A stretch of 61,810 nt of DNA from an uncultured Prevotellaceae bacterium (lineage in GTDB: Bacteria; Bacteroidota; Bacteroidia; Bacteroidales; Bacteroidaceae), in contig CACXVS010000018.1 of NCBI GenBank assembly GCA_902771155.1, positions 1 through 61,810 of the forward strand, given 5' to 3'. How positions within the stretch are numbered: position 1 is the first letter of the stretch; every line of letters starts with the position of its first letter. The notes under the pieces are model-generated. The model did not search any database, had not been told where the DNA came from, and was given only the letters and a program-made list of their open reading frames with translations. Made by a program: the position numbers and the translations under genes. Below are positions 51,456 to 61,455 of this stretch, piece after piece.

Positions 51456-52070
51456 TTATAAAAAATCCAAATTAGCCTGTTTTAATGCGCTTTTGGCAAT
51501 TCGCTCATAGACAAGTCCGAGTTCGGAAAAACGCACGACACTGGCCATTGCAGCCTTCTTGACGGCAAGACTTTCGCCTTGAAGGGCAGCTAGAGCCTGA
51601 TCGACAAACTCATTGATTCCACGCTCGTTAGGTTCCTGACCGTTCATAAACAGACGACTCAGGATATGGAAACCGCACAACTGGTACAACTCTTTCTCGG
51701 ATGCCATCCACGTATAGGCCTTATCAGCAGCAAAGGGCAGGTATTGAAACAGATTGAAAGTGGCCTGTTCGGCTATCTCCTGACTCGTAATCTGTTCCAT
51801 CCAGATATCTATCACTTCGGGCAGAACCTTATCTGGAGGCATGATCATCGTGGCCAGAATCTTGCACTCACGAACATTCTCCTTCCATAAAGCGATGGCC
51901 AGATCATAGTTTTTGCCGATTTCAACGGCTTTTTCCTTCAGACGAGGCAGGGTGGCACCCCAGTTGAGATGATATTCGACACCTTTATCTCGCATGGACT
52001 TAGCAATCGCTCCGTCCATCATCTGACGGAACGACTGCTTGATCTCTTTCACTTGTCGCTGGATATCCAT
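51456..52070 (-). CDS. AlkD-like DNA alkylation repair protein
   Basis: The 204-aa product is all-helical, with HEAT-like repeats (GVEYHLNWGATLPRLKEKAVEI, LWKENVRECKILATMIM, QITSQEIAEQATFNLF, VKKAAMASVVRFSE). This matches the DNA alkylation repair family of HEAT-repeat glycosylases and their inactive relatives. The key Trp and Asp of B. cereus AlkD cannot be assigned with confidence, so activity is uncertain. It starts 1 bp after the dipeptidyl-peptidase stop, so it is in the same operon. Confidence 0.75.
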   Translation of the reverse strand: MDIQRQVKEIKQSFRQMMDGAIAKSMRDKGVEYHLNWGATLPRLKEKAVEIGKNYDLAIALWKENVRECKILATMIMPPDKVLPEVIDIWMEQITSQEIAEQATFNLFQYLPFAADKAYTWMASEKELYQLCGFHILSRLFMNGQEPNERGINEFVDQALAALQGESLAVKKAAMASVVRFSELGLVYERIAKSALKQANLDFL

Positions 52071-52071
52071 A

Positions 52072-54021
52072 TTAAATCAGTGTGGCATATTCTGAGCCAT
52101 ATCGAAGCATCTGGTGAGCATAACTCTCACTATAATTCAACTGGATATCGCAGATTTCACCGTTTTCATCGAGCACAGGGAGCATCATCGGGTTGATGAA
52201 CCCCTTATAGGGGGCCAGGTTCAGATGCTGATAACGCTCCAATACCTCTGCATGGAGGCTGGCATCGACATTTACGGCATAGCGCTCCACCAGCTCTCGG
52301 GCTGCTTCGAAATCACCCTCACTCTTGATGCGCTGAACCTCAGCCAGCAAACGGGCTATCAGTGTACGAAGTTCTTCGTAATCCACGATTTCAACGTATG
52401 TCTTGCCATCACGTTTAACCAGACGAACCGCATGACCCTGTTCCAAGCACCAATGGGCAATCAGGGCCCGATTGCGCATGTGGGCCTCCTCGATGATGTT
52501 ACCTGGACTGATTCGCACCAACTGTGTCATCAGACCATTCATCATGTAGGTATAATACTGCGACTTATAGGCTTCGCCATCAGGAACGAGTCCCAGCTCT
52601 ATCAGTTTGGGGTCGGCAATATAATACAACCCAAAGAGGTCGGCCCTCGCCTCCTCTATCGTATTCCCATAAGCCTTCAGAGCATCGGGATCCACACCAG
52701 GCAGCAATTGTCCGCTTCCATGTCCCAGACATTCGTGCAGATCGGTGTGCAGGTCATCACAGATATCGCCATATTTATCGATGAGACGGAGTGTTTCTGC
52801 ATCGATGACGAACTCTTCCCTGAAACCATTTCCATGAGAGGCCTTGTTATAGGCATCTGTAATATTGCTGATCGTGATGCTCTTGGAACCATACTGGGCC
52901 CGAATCCAGTCTGCATTAGGCAGATTAATGCCGATGGCGGTAGAGGGATATTCATCGCCACCCAGCATAGCCGCACAGATGACATTGGCAGAGACGCCCT
53001 TGACCACAGGTTTGCGGAAACGGGGATCAACGGGTGAATGGTCTTCAAACCACTGGGCATTGCGACTGATGGTCTGGGTGCGTTTTGTGGCTTCTTCATC
53101 GATATACTCCACAAGTCCTTCCCAGGAACCTTTCAGACCAAGCGGATCACCATAGACCTCAATAAAGCCGTTGATGAAATCGATGGCAGAATCATGCTCC
53201 TTCAGCCATTCAATGCAATATTCATTAAATACATATAAATCACCTGATTGATAATAACTTATCAAAAGCGAAATAACCTTTTCCTGCTGTTCGTTTTCAG
53301 CAACTTCCTTAGCCTTACCTAACCAATATATAATATGTGTAATGGCGTTTGCATATTTCCCGTCAGCGCACCAGACCTGTTCTGCCACAACCCCATTCTC
53401 CTTGACGAGTGTGGAGTTCAGACCATAGGATGGCGGTTCCGGCGAATCAGCATTCTTCTGTTTCATCTCCTGATAGAAGACCTCGGCCTCAGCCTGAGTC
53501 ACCCCGTCATAGAAATAACAAGCCGACGTCAGGAGCAGATCCTGTCCATCAGCCTTGTTGACACGTTTGGGAAGTACCGTTTCATCGAAGATAACAGGGA
53601 ACAGTTCCTCGCAGAACTGCTCTAACGACTCCCCCCCTTTCAAGGGAAGACGACGCACGTCAACCTTATATAGCTGTTGCTTGAGCCATTCTGGTGAGAA
53701 CCCGGGCCTGAACTTATCACATCCATAATGATGGTAAATACCATTAGAGAACCACACCCGTTTCAGGTACAGTTCCATCGCCTTGAATTCCTTTGTGTCG
53801 TGAGATACCGTCAGGTCACAATAAACAACCTCCAGCATCTTTCTGATGCGGAGATTGTATTTACCAAACTGATCAAACGTGATATCCCTTCCGAATAGTG
53901 TGGCTTGCGACAAGTAATAGACGAGCTTTTTCTGTCTCAAAGACAACTTTTCAAAGCCATTCAAGCGATATCGGAGCAGTTGCAAATCAGCAAACCGCTC
54001 ACTTTGATACGAAAAATCCAC
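52072..54021 (-). CDS. dipeptidyl-peptidase III (peptidase M49)
   Basis: The 649-aa product carries the M49 zinc signatures: HECLGH (HExxGH, near residue 427) and EEARAD (EExRAD, near residue 455). Further blocks are GLNSTLVKENGVVAEQVW and SHGNGFREEFV. No signal peptide is seen, so it is cytoplasmic or leaves by another route. The family removes dipeptides from the N-terminus of short peptides, fitting the peptide-using life of many Prevotella. It is 12 bp downstream of the AraC-type gene and 1 bp upstream of the AlkD-like gene. Confidence 0.93.
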   Translation of the reverse strand: MDFSYQSERFADLQLLRYRLNGFEKLSLRQKKLVYYLSQATLFGRDITFDQFGKYNLRIRKMLEVVYCDLTVSHDTKEFKAMELYLKRVWFSNGIYHHYGCDKFRPGFSPEWLKQQLYKVDVRRLPLKGGESLEQFCEELFPVIFDETVLPKRVNKADGQDLLLTSACYFYDGVTQAEAEVFYQEMKQKNADSPEPPSYGLNSTLVKENGVVAEQVWCADGKYANAITHIIYWLGKAKEVAENEQQEKVISLLISYYQSGDLYVFNEYCIEWLKEHDSAIDFINGFIEVYGDPLGLKGSWEGLVEYIDEEATKRTQTISRNAQWFEDHSPVDPRFRKPVVKGVSANVICAAMLGGDEYPSTAIGINLPNADWIRAQYGSKSITISNITDAYNKASHGNGFREEFVIDAETLRLIDKYGDICDDLHTDLHECLGHGSGQLLPGVDPDALKAYGNTIEEARADLFGLYYIADPKLIELGLVPDGEAYKSQYYTYMMNGLMTQLVRISPGNIIEEAHMRNRALIAHWCLEQGHAVRLVKRDGKTYVEIVDYEELRTLIARLLAEVQRIKSEGDFEAARELVERYAVNVDASLHAEVLERYQHLNLAPYKGFINPMMLPVLDENGEICDIQLNYSESYAHQMLRYGSEYATLI

Positions 54022-54033
54022 GAGACCTCCTAC

Positions 54034-54498
54034 TTATGCCTTAGGTGCCTTCTTCTTGGGACGTTTTGCCAACATGGCAGGATGCTGCTTCAGGTGCTGC
54101 AAACGATACTCTCTTGGCGTAATTCCAACCACACGGTAGAACGAAGCATAGAAAGACTGACGGTTTGCAAAGCCCACCATATCACTCACCTCCTCCATAC
54201 GGAGATCCTGATAACGCTTGTCGACCAAGATCGTCATAGCCTCATCAATACGATACTTGTTGACGAAGGACGTGTAGTTCATGTGGAAGCGCACATTGAC
54301 AACAGCCGAGATGTAACGGGTGTTAGTACCGAGATCCTCTGCCAATTTCTTTGCAGAATAATCCTTATCACGGTACTTCTTCTGCATCACGATGATATTC
54401 AGGATCTTCTCCTGCATTTCATCCATCATACGGGGGCTGACCAAACTTCTGTAAGCAGCCTCCTTCTCTTTCTTTTCACTAATGTTGTATTTACCCAT
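54034..54498 (-). CDS. AraC-type HTH protein without a sensor domain
   Basis: The 154-aa product consists almost only of an AraC/XylS DNA-binding domain. KLAEDLGTNTRYISAVVNVRF is the first HTH, and VSDMVGFANRQSFYASFYRVVGITPREYR is the second with the family signature. The first 45 residues (GKYNISEKKEKEAAYRSLV...) are helical and charged. The tail is Lys-rich (AKRPKKKAPKA). Met at 54498 is preferred, since the open extension upstream crosses the promoter. The stand-alone domain suggests regulation by level or partner rather than a ligand. Confidence 0.87.
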   Translation of the reverse strand: MGKYNISEKKEKEAAYRSLVSPRMMDEMQEKILNIIVMQKKYRDKDYSAKKLAEDLGTNTRYISAVVNVRFHMNYTSFVNKYRIDEAMTILVDKRYQDLRMEEVSDMVGFANRQSFYASFYRVVGITPREYRLQHLKQHPAMLAKRPKKKAPKA

Positions 54499-54526
54499 CT
54501 TTACTAACGGATTGTTGATTAATGTG

Positions 54527-54557
54527 CAAATATACATAAATAATTCGAATTTTCCAA
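54527..54557 (-). promoter_or_regulatory. promoter of the AraC-type gene
   Basis: TATATTTG (54527-54534) on the minus strand with TTG (54555-54557) 20 bp upstream, 28 bp before the ATG. Confidence 0.6.
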
Positions 54558-54588
54558 TGTTTTTTGACAAAATTTACGAAAAAAGGTG

Positions 54589-54596
54589 TACCTTTG
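54589..54596 (+). promoter_or_regulatory. -7 box for recQ
   Basis: TACCTTTG, with TTTTG (54562-54566) 22 bp upstream. The recQ ATG is 17 bp downstream. Confidence 0.6.
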
Positions 54597-54613
54597 TAGA
54601 AATTTAAATTTTT

Positions 54614-56440
54614 ATGAACATTCAAGAGGCCCTAAAACGGTATTTTGGGTATGATTCCTTCCGACAAAATCAGGAAGAAATTATCCGTCATGTCACCAAT
54701 GGTAACGATGCCCTTGTCCTCATGCCAACTGGGGGCGGAAAAAGCATCTGCTACCAGATTCCGGCAATAACCCTGCCAGGGACAGCCATTATCATCTCAC
54801 CACTCATCAGTCTGATGAAAGATCAGGTGGAAGCCCTTAAGGCCAACGGTATCGAGGCCGAAGCACTGAACAGCACCAATGACAGTACGGCAGACATGTT
54901 GATTCGTCGACGATGTGTTGCAGGGAACATCAAACTGCTCTATATCTCTCCTGAACGGGTCATGGCAGAAATCGACTATCTGCTCAGTCACATCCAGATA
55001 TCCCTTTTTGCCGTTGACGAGGCCCATTGTATCAGTCAGTGGGGACATGACTTCAGACCTGAATACACCCAACTGGGCATACTCAGGGAGAAATTTCCGA
55101 ACACCCCCATTATGGCCCTGACTGCCACTGCCGATAAAATAACAAGACATGACATTATCGAACAACTGAAACTTAAGAATGCTAAAGAATTTATCTCAAG
55201 TTTTGACCGTCCCAACCTGAGTCTATCAGTCAAACGAGGCTATAAGGCTGCCGAGAAGATGCACTTCATTCTTAATTTCATCAAGGCCAGACCCATGGAG
55301 CCGGGAATCATCTACTGTCTCAGCAGGAAAACCACAGAAAAAGTAGCCGCCGACCTCAGGAAGAAAAGCATCCATGCGGCCCCTTACCATGCAGGACTAT
55401 CCACCCAAGAGCGAAACCAGACACAAGAACTGTTTAAGAACGACCAATTAATGGTGGTCTGTGCGACAATCGCCTTTGGAATGGGTATTGATAAAAGTAA
55501 TGTACGATGGGTGATACATTATAATATGCCAAAGAGTATCGAGAGTTTCTATCAGGAGATAGGAAGGGCAGGCAGAGACGGGGCACCGGCAGATACCATC
55601 CTGTTCTATTCATTGGCCGACATCGTACAACTGACAGAGTTTGCCAAACAGAGCGGACAGCAAGACATCAACATGGGCAAACTTCGCAGAATGCAGGAAT
55701 ATGCAGAATCGAGTGTTTGCAGACGAAGGATCCTACTGAACTACTTCAGTGAACAGACAGACCACGACTGCAATAATTGTGATGTATGTAAGGACCCGCC
55801 TCGTCATTTCGATGGCACGAGACATGTGCAAATGGCCTTAAGTGCTGTGAAGAGAACAGAAGAGAGCATACGGGTATCCACCATCATTGAGATTCTGAAA
55901 GGCATGCGATCACCTGCTGTGGTCAGGAACGGCTATGACCAACTGAAGACATTTGGCGTGGGGAAGGATATCAGCACCAATGACTGGCAGGACTATCTTT
56001 TGCAGATGTTGCAAATGGGATTCATTGAGATTGCCTATAACGAAGGAAACAAGGTCAGGATTACTGACATCGGCAACGATGTGCTCTATGGAAAGAAAAC
56101 AGCCCAACTCTGTGTCATAGACCACAGTGCGAAAGAGATACCCAGACACAAGCCCAAACTACACCTTGAGATACCCTCTATTACGATTCCCGGACTGCCT
56201 CCCACAACAGGCATTGAGGACCCGAAACTGTTTGAGGCTCTCAGAGCACTCCGTATGACCTGTGCCAATGAAGAAGGTTTGCCTCCTTATATCGTTTTCA
56301 GCGATAAAGTGCTTCATGCCCTGGCCACCATCAAGCCCACGTCAATGGAGCAGTTTGGAAACATATCAGGCATCGGAGAACACAAGAAACAGAAATACGG
56401 GACACGTTTCCTGACATTGATTCAGAAATACGTATCATGA
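54614..56440 (+). CDS. recQ: ATP-dependent DNA helicase RecQ
   Basis: The 608-aa product has all RecQ motifs. Motif 0 is [15 protein letters not shown], Walker [19 protein letters not shown] is [17 protein letters not shown], and motif VI is [11 protein letters not shown]. The zinc-binding module shows [12 protein letters not shown] and CNNCDVC. A winged-helix (RQC) region and a C-terminal HRDC domain follow ([25 protein letters not shown]). It unwinds 3'-5' in recombination and fork repair. Its promoter is divergent from that of the AraC-type gene. Confidence 0.96.
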   Translation: MNIQEALKRYFGYDSFRQNQEEIIRHVTNGNDALVLMPTGGGKSICYQIPAITLPGTAIIISPLISLMKDQVEALKANGIEAEALNSTNDSTADMLIRRRCVAGNIKLLYISPERVMAEIDYLLSHIQISLFAVDEAHCISQWGHDFRPEYTQLGILREKFPNTPIMALTATADKITRHDIIEQLKLKNAKEFISSFDRPNLSLSVKRGYKAAEKMHFILNFIKARPMEPGIIYCLSRKTTEKVAADLRKKSIHAAPYHAGLSTQERNQTQELFKNDQLMVVCATIAFGMGIDKSNVRWVIHYNMPKSIESFYQEIGRAGRDGAPADTILFYSLADIVQLTEFAKQSGQQDINMGKLRRMQEYAESSVCRRRILLNYFSEQTDHDCNNCDVCKDPPRHFDGTRHVQMALSAVKRTEESIRVSTIIEILKGMRSPAVVRNGYDQLKTFGVGKDISTNDWQDYLLQMLQMGFIEIAYNEGNKVRITDIGNDVLYGKKTAQLCVIDHSAKEIPRHKPKLHLEIPSITIPGLPPTTGIEDPKLFEALRALRMTCANEEGLPPYIVFSDKVLHALATIKPTSMEQFGNISGIGEHKKQKYGTRFLTLIQKYVS

Positions 56441-56554
56441 CATTTTTACACTCAAAATGGGGCGAAAAAGGGAAAAATAAACTAAAAACGCCCTAAAAGT
56501 GTCACTTTTTGTAAAAATCTAGCTCAGAATGTCAGTTCTGTGCAGTTTTTTTTG

Positions 56555-56562
56555 TATCTTTG
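56555..56562 (+). promoter_or_regulatory. -7 box for the GT5-like gene
   Basis: TATCTTTG then CAAAG, 20 bp before the ATG at 56583. The upstream 56450-56520 is A/T-rich with a weak AAAAGTG/CACTTTT hairpin that may end recQ. Confidence 0.55.
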
Positions 56563-56582
56563 CAAAGCAAAAACATCCAAGA

Positions 56583-57413
56583 ATGGCAAAAAAGAAAATA
56601 CTGTTCATCAATCAGGAGATCTCTCCTTATGTCCCAGACAATCATCTGTCGCTCATGGGCAAAGACCTCCCACAGGCCATGCAGGAACGAAATCATGAGA
56701 TTCGTACATTCATGCCGAAATGGGGTACCATTAACGAACGTCGTGGACAGCTCCACGAAGTCATCCGTCTATCGGGTATGAATCTCATCATCGACGATAC
56801 AGACCACCCGCTGATTATCAAGGTTGCCTCGATACAATCAACCAGGGTTCAGGTTTATTTCATCGACAATGACGATTATTTCGGAAAGCGACTGATGGAT
56901 AAGGACGAGCAGGGCGAGGACTATCCTGACAACGGTGAGCGTGCGATCTTCTTTGCACGTGGCGTATTGGAGACCGTCAAGAAACTGCGCTGGGTGCCCG
57001 ATGTCATTCACTGCCAGGGATGGATGAGCGGTGTTGTGCCTCTCTATGTCAAGACGGCCTACCATGATGAGCCGTCGTTTGCCGACACCAAGGTGGTAAC
57101 ATCTCTTTTCTCAAAGGATCTGGACATGGATTTTGGCAGCAATTTCAAGAAATGCCTGGAATTCCGTGAGGCTAAGGCAGAATTACTACAGGTCTATAAT
57201 GACAACTTCAATTTTGGAGAACTGGGCAAGTTGGCCATCGATTACAGTGATGGTATCATACTGGCCAACCCAGACACCAATGAGGGATTAATTAACTATG
57301 CCAAGGGAAAGAACATTCCCATACTTGGCTATCAAGAAGATTTTGCAGATGCATACGAAGCATTCTACGACCAACTCTTCCCTGAAGAAATGGAGGAGAA
57401 TGCCGACGATTAA
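56583..57413 (+). CDS. glycogen/starch synthase-like protein, N-terminal GT5 domain only
   Basis: The 276-aa product begins AKKKILFINQEISPYVPDNHLSLMGKDLPQAMQ, which matches the N-terminal Rossmann half of GT5 glycogen synthase. DNGERAIFFARGVLE and VIHCQGWMSGVVPLYVKT (the H-x-H-like D-W loop) support this. The C-terminal nucleotide-sugar-binding half, usual in a 480-aa enzyme, is absent, and the K-x-GG loop near the N-terminus is altered. Short forms like this occur in Bacteroidales next to DUF4270 genes. It may be a subunit or a non-catalytic relative. An upstream in-frame Met lies inside the promoter and is rejected. Confidence 0.8.
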   Translation: MAKKKILFINQEISPYVPDNHLSLMGKDLPQAMQERNHEIRTFMPKWGTINERRGQLHEVIRLSGMNLIIDDTDHPLIIKVASIQSTRVQVYFIDNDDYFGKRLMDKDEQGEDYPDNGERAIFFARGVLETVKKLRWVPDVIHCQGWMSGVVPLYVKTAYHDEPSFADTKVVTSLFSKDLDMDFGSNFKKCLEFREAKAELLQVYNDNFNFGELGKLAIDYSDGIILANPDTNEGLINYAKGKNIPILGYQEDFADAYEAFYDQLFPEEMEENADD

Positions 57414-57432
57414 ATAATTAGTAACCACACAC

Positions 57433-58893
57433 ATGAAATCAAGATTGTTTACAGCGATTGCAGTCATAGCAATGGCGTTAATTTCTTGCAATGAAGACAC
57501 AGGTGGAATTGGCTCCTCACTTACTAACGAGGTGGACAAGTTGGACTTATCGACTGGATTCTATCAGGCAACAACCCGTTCCATACTCGCCGATTCCATT
57601 TATGCACGCAACTACGACTGTTATTTTGGCAGAGTGAAAGACCCAGAGACGGGCACATACGTCACCAGTGAGTTTATGGCTCAGTTCAATATGTTGGAGA
57701 ACTACGTCATGCCCGACAGGAACACCATTCTTGGAAAGGCAAAAGACGGGGACATCGCTGCCGACTCATGCGAGATATGGCTTTACTTCGACAAGGATCT
57801 CTGCTATGGTGATACCCTCACTCCTATCAAGATGAGAATGCTGGAACTTGACAGGCCCATGAACGACAACATGACCTACTACAGCAACTATGATCCTATT
57901 AAAGAAGGTTATATCAGAGAAGATGGTTTGAAGCACGATCTCGCCTTCTCGTTGTCAAACCTCACCTATACTGATTCTATCCGCAATCTTTCAGGCTATT
58001 ACGACGTTGCCCGCATACGTCTTAGCAAACCATATACCAGCAAGGACGGAAAGGTGTATGATGACTATGGAACCTACATCATGCGCTCGTTCTATGAGTC
58101 GCCTAATTATTTCAAGAACTCTTACACCTTCATCCACAATGTGTGTCCAGGATTCTTCTTCCAGTTTAACGACGGTCTGGGTGTGATGGCCAAACTGAGC
58201 AACATTGAGATGCGAGTATTCTATCATTTCAAGAAAGATACGACTACCTATTATAGTGCCATAAGGATGGCCTCCACCCAAGAAGTCTTGCAGACGACAA
58301 AGGTGACCAACGACAAGGAAGGTCTTAACAGACTTATTGCCGATGAGAGTTGCACTTACCTGAAGACGCCTGCCGGAATCTTCACAGAGATGACGCTTCC
58401 TGTAGAAGACATCTTGTCGCCTACACATAAGAACGACTCCTTGCTGCAGGTTAGTCTGACCCTCAAGCACATCAACAGTTCCATGCCCCAGAACAGATAT
58501 CTTCTGGATGAACCTACATCGGTACTGATGGTGATGAAAGACAGTCTCTATTCATTCTTTGAAAAAGAGAAGACGTACGACTATCGAAGCGCATTCGTTG
58601 CTGACCTCAATGTGAATAGTTACTCCTTCAACAACATAGGTAACCTCATCAGTCTGATGTACCAGAACAAACGTGTGGGTGAACTCAATGATCCCGATTG
58701 GCTCAACAAGCATCCCAACTGGAATAAAGTGGTCATCGTGCCTATCGCATCAACATCTGTGACAGTAACCACATCGGCAGCAATTGTCTATTCACTCTGC
58801 AATGAGATGGGTCTGTCGAGCACTCAACTCATGGGAGGGCCAAACAATCCGATTGAAGTGAAGGTTATCTACGCTAAATTCAAAGACAGGTAG
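57433..58893 (+). CDS. DUF4270 lipoprotein
   Basis: The 486-aa product has a lipoprotein signal ending MALISCNEDTGG (Cys20). The body matches DUF4270 (GFYQATTRSILADSIYARN, CYFGRVKDPETGTYVTSEFMAQF, CEIWLYFDK). It is beta-rich with no catalytic motif seen. It follows the GT5-like gene by 19 bp, a conserved arrangement in Bacteroidales. It is probably an outer-membrane lipoprotein of unknown role. Confidence 0.85.
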   Translation: MKSRLFTAIAVIAMALISCNEDTGGIGSSLTNEVDKLDLSTGFYQATTRSILADSIYARNYDCYFGRVKDPETGTYVTSEFMAQFNMLENYVMPDRNTILGKAKDGDIAADSCEIWLYFDKDLCYGDTLTPIKMRMLELDRPMNDNMTYYSNYDPIKEGYIREDGLKHDLAFSLSNLTYTDSIRNLSGYYDVARIRLSKPYTSKDGKVYDDYGTYIMRSFYESPNYFKNSYTFIHNVCPGFFFQFNDGLGVMAKLSNIEMRVFYHFKKDTTTYYSAIRMASTQEVLQTTKVTNDKEGLNRLIADESCTYLKTPAGIFTEMTLPVEDILSPTHKNDSLLQVSLTLKHINSSMPQNRYLLDEPTSVLMVMKDSLYSFFEKEKTYDYRSAFVADLNVNSYSFNNIGNLISLMYQNKRVGELNDPDWLNKHPNWNKVVIVPIASTSVTVTTSAAIVYSLCNEMGLSSTQLMGGPNNPIEVKVIYAKFKDR

Positions 58894-58895
58894 TT

Positions 58896-59024
58896 ATGGC
58901 TGATGGTTTCTTAGAGAAGCACCACGAAGAATACGAAAAGCGTAAGGCTGACTGGCTTCGTAAAAAGAAGCATCTGCCAAAGACAAAGAAACAATTAGAG
59001 CGACCCGATGACGAGTCGCTCTAA
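58896..59024 (+). CDS. small conserved-looking protein (42 aa)
   Basis: ATG at 58896 follows the DUF4270 stop by 2 bp. The product MADGFLEKHHEEYEKRKADW then LRKKKHLPKTKKQLERPDDESL is highly charged and helical. Small proteins opening MADxFLExxxEEY occur downstream of metabolic genes in Bacteroidales, which supports expression. The last 10 codons coincide with the terminator hairpin (58995-59024), so the stop codon lies within the stem. Confidence 0.65.
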   Translation: MADGFLEKHHEEYEKRKADWLRKKKHLPKTKKQLERPDDESL

Positions 59025-59028
59025 TTTT
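58995..59028. terminator. terminator embedded in the end of the 42-aa gene
   Basis: TTAGAGCGAC (58995-59004) pairs perfectly with GTCGCTCTAA (59015-59024), then TTTTAT. It also covers the convergent helicase gene end (stop at 59027), so it can serve both directions. Confidence 0.75.
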
Positions 59029-61372
59029 ATCCGATAATCTTAAACTTGGCAAACTTCAGTAACAACTGTTTGGTACCTGCGTTTCTGAACTCAACCGTTG
59101 CTTTGGTATTCTCACCTGTACCCTCAATCTTGACGACGGTTCCTACGCCAAAACGCTGATGTTCTATCTTCACACCCTCATGGAGTTCACTGGGACTCGC
59201 ATCTGTCGCCATCGGACGCGGTGCCACAGCCTGATGCAGGCGCTTGAAGTTTGGTCCAAAGGGATCAACAGGTTTTTCGGGTTGTCGAGGCGGAACCTGA
59301 CGAGGCTTTGGATCTGCACGGAACTGCGTAGCGACTGGTCGTGGATTCTGCATCCACTCAGGACTACGGCTACCTCCGTATGAAGGCTTTCCCCCACCCG
59401 CTTCGCCTTGTACATCTATCAGTTCAGGATCAATGTCCCGGATGAATCTTGATGGCGTATCATACTCCATCCGTCCATAGCGCCAACGATTCTGTGCACA
59501 GGTCAGGATACAGTGTTTCTCTGCCCTGGTGATAGCCACATACAGCAACCTGCGCTCTTCTTCCAGTTCACGCATGGAATTGGTACACATTGGCGAAGGG
59601 AAGATATTCTCTTCGAGACCCACGACAAATACAGTAGGAAACTCCAGTCCCTTGGCAGAATGGATCGTCATCAGTGTCACCTTATCGTTTGAGTCACCAT
59701 TATCACTGTCAAGGTCTGTCAGAAGGGCTACCTCCTGTAAGAAGTCAGGTAAGTATATCTGGTCACCCTGATCCTCCTCTTTCCTGCTCTCCACAAAATC
59801 CTGCATGCCACTGAGGAACTCTTCCAGGTTCTCCTGACGGGAGATATCCTCGGGATTACGTCCTGAATAAATATCTTGGCTGATACCCGAGTTCATGATG
59901 ATATCGTGACCTAGCACATAGGCATCTTCTGTGGCAATCCTACCCATCCAGCCCTCTATGAGTTCTCGGAATTTCTGCAGTTTCGTCATCGTCCCCTTAC
60001 TCACATCCATAGGGAAGAGCACGGGTTCTTTTATGACCTGCCAGAGACTGACGCCATAGGTCTGTGCTGTCTGGACGATCTTGCCTATTGTGGTATCACC
60101 AATACCACGTGAGGGGTAGTTCACTATTCGTTTAAAGGCCTCTTCGTCATTGGGATTGGCAATCAGACGGAAGTAGGCTATCACATCTTTTATTTCCTTG
60201 CGCTGGTAGAAACTCAAACCGCCATAGATACGATACGGAATGGCGTCCTTGCGCATTTGTTCCTCAAAGCTTCGACTCTGAGAGTTGGTGCGATACAGGA
60301 TGGCGAAATCACTCCAGTTACAGTGATCCTGCCTGCGGAGCCGCTTGATGTCCTGCGTCACAATGATTGCCTCCTCCTTATCACTATAGGCAGGCTTTAA
60401 CAGCAGTCGTTCACCATGCTCGTTCCTACTAAACACATTCTTCGGTATCTGGCGCTCATTCCGTCGGATAAGCGAGTTAGCCGCCTGCACAATCAACTGT
60501 GTCGAACGATAGTTCTGTTCCAGTTTGAACAGCTTGGAGCCCTTGTATTGGGTCTGGAAATTCAGGATATTGTCTATATTGGCTCCTCGGAAGGAATAGA
60601 TACTCTGGGCATCATCACCCACCACACAGACCTTCTGACGTTCTTTGGTCAGTTGATATACGATGGCTTGTTGTGCAAAATTGGTGTCCTGATACTCATC
60701 CACGAGTACGAAATGGAACTTCTCGACATACTTCTGCCGGATATCCTCATGGTTCTTAAACAAAAGGAATGTCTGCACCAGCAGATCGTCGAAATCCATG
60801 GCATTGGCCTGACGACATCTTTCCGCATACCTTATATATATATTAGACACCTGGGGCCGCTTTTGCTGGGCATCATCACTTGCCCAGGCACTCTGCTGAT
60901 ATTGCTGTGGCAGCAACAGATGGTTCTTGGCCATCGAGATACGGTCAGCCACAGATGAAGGCTTGTAAACCTTGTCATCCAACTGCATCTCCTTGATGAT
61001 CGACTTTACCAGTGAGCGGGCATCGCTCTGGTCGTAGATGGTAAAACTGGAGGTAAAGCCAATCCTTTCCGCCTCTGCCCTTAGGATACGTGCAAAGACA
61101 CTATGAAACGTGCCCATCTGCAGATAACGGGCCTGTTCCTCACCCACCAGTCGGCCTATACGTTCCTTCATCTCTCTGGCGGCTTTATTGGTAAAGGTTA
61201 AGGCCAATAACTGCCAAGGCTTCATGCCCTGTAGCAGAAGCCACGCAATCTTATAAGTCAGCACACGCGTCTTACCCGACCCTGCACCGGCTATCACAAG
61301 ACTCGGTCCATCACAATAAAGCACCGCATCCCGCTGACTCTCGTTAAGTTGTTCTAATATGTTGTTATCCAA
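59027..61372 (-). CDS. UvrD/PcrA-type DNA helicase
   Basis: The 781-aa product is a superfamily 1A helicase. Walker A is AGAGSGKTRVL (near residue 30), motif Ia TFTNKAAREMKERI, motif II VLVDEYQDTN, motif III GDDAQSIYSFRGA, motif IV YRSTQ, motif V TIHSAKGLEFPTVFVVGLEE and motif VI LYVAITRAE. The C-terminal tail contains a Pro/Arg-rich linker and a short SH3-like PcrA domain (HQRFGVGTVVKIEG). It unwinds 3'-5' in nucleotide-excision or mismatch repair and clears RNA polymerase. The symbol uvrD or pcrA cannot be chosen from this alone. Confidence 0.95.
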   Translation of the reverse strand: MDNNILEQLNESQRDAVLYCDGPSLVIAGAGSGKTRVLTYKIAWLLLQGMKPWQLLALTFTNKAAREMKERIGRLVGEEQARYLQMGTFHSVFARILRAEAERIGFTSSFTIYDQSDARSLVKSIIKEMQLDDKVYKPSSVADRISMAKNHLLLPQQYQQSAWASDDAQQKRPQVSNIYIRYAERCRQANAMDFDDLLVQTFLLFKNHEDIRQKYVEKFHFVLVDEYQDTNFAQQAIVYQLTKERQKVCVVGDDAQSIYSFRGANIDNILNFQTQYKGSKLFKLEQNYRSTQLIVQAANSLIRRNERQIPKNVFSRNEHGERLLLKPAYSDKEEAIIVTQDIKRLRRQDHCNWSDFAILYRTNSQSRSFEEQMRKDAIPYRIYGGLSFYQRKEIKDVIAYFRLIANPNDEEAFKRIVNYPSRGIGDTTIGKIVQTAQTYGVSLWQVIKEPVLFPMDVSKGTMTKLQKFRELIEGWMGRIATEDAYVLGHDIIMNSGISQDIYSGRNPEDISRQENLEEFLSGMQDFVESRKEEDQGDQIYLPDFLQEVALLTDLDSDNGDSNDKVTLMTIHSAKGLEFPTVFVVGLEENIFPSPMCTNSMRELEEERRLLYVAITRAEKHCILTCAQNRWRYGRMEYDTPSRFIRDIDPELIDVQGEAGGGKPSYGGSRSPEWMQNPRPVATQFRADPKPRQVPPRQPEKPVDPFGPNFKRLHQAVAPRPMATDASPSELHEGVKIEHQRFGVGTVVKIEGTGENTKATVEFRNAGTKQLLLKFAKFKIIG

Positions 61373-61391
61373 GTATTTCCTGTTTTCAAAC

Positions 61392-61433
61392 TAAGGGTGT
61401 AACCCCCTTGTTACCAAGAATGTTACACCCTTA
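61392..61433 (-). terminator. terminator between ppdK and the helicase
   Basis: TAAGGGTGTAAC (61392-61403) pairs perfectly with GTTACACCCTTA (61422-61433), an 18-base loop apart. It lies 22 bp past the ppdK stop in the minus sense. Confidence 0.65.
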
Positions 61434-61455
61434 TATTAAGTGATTAGAGAATCTG

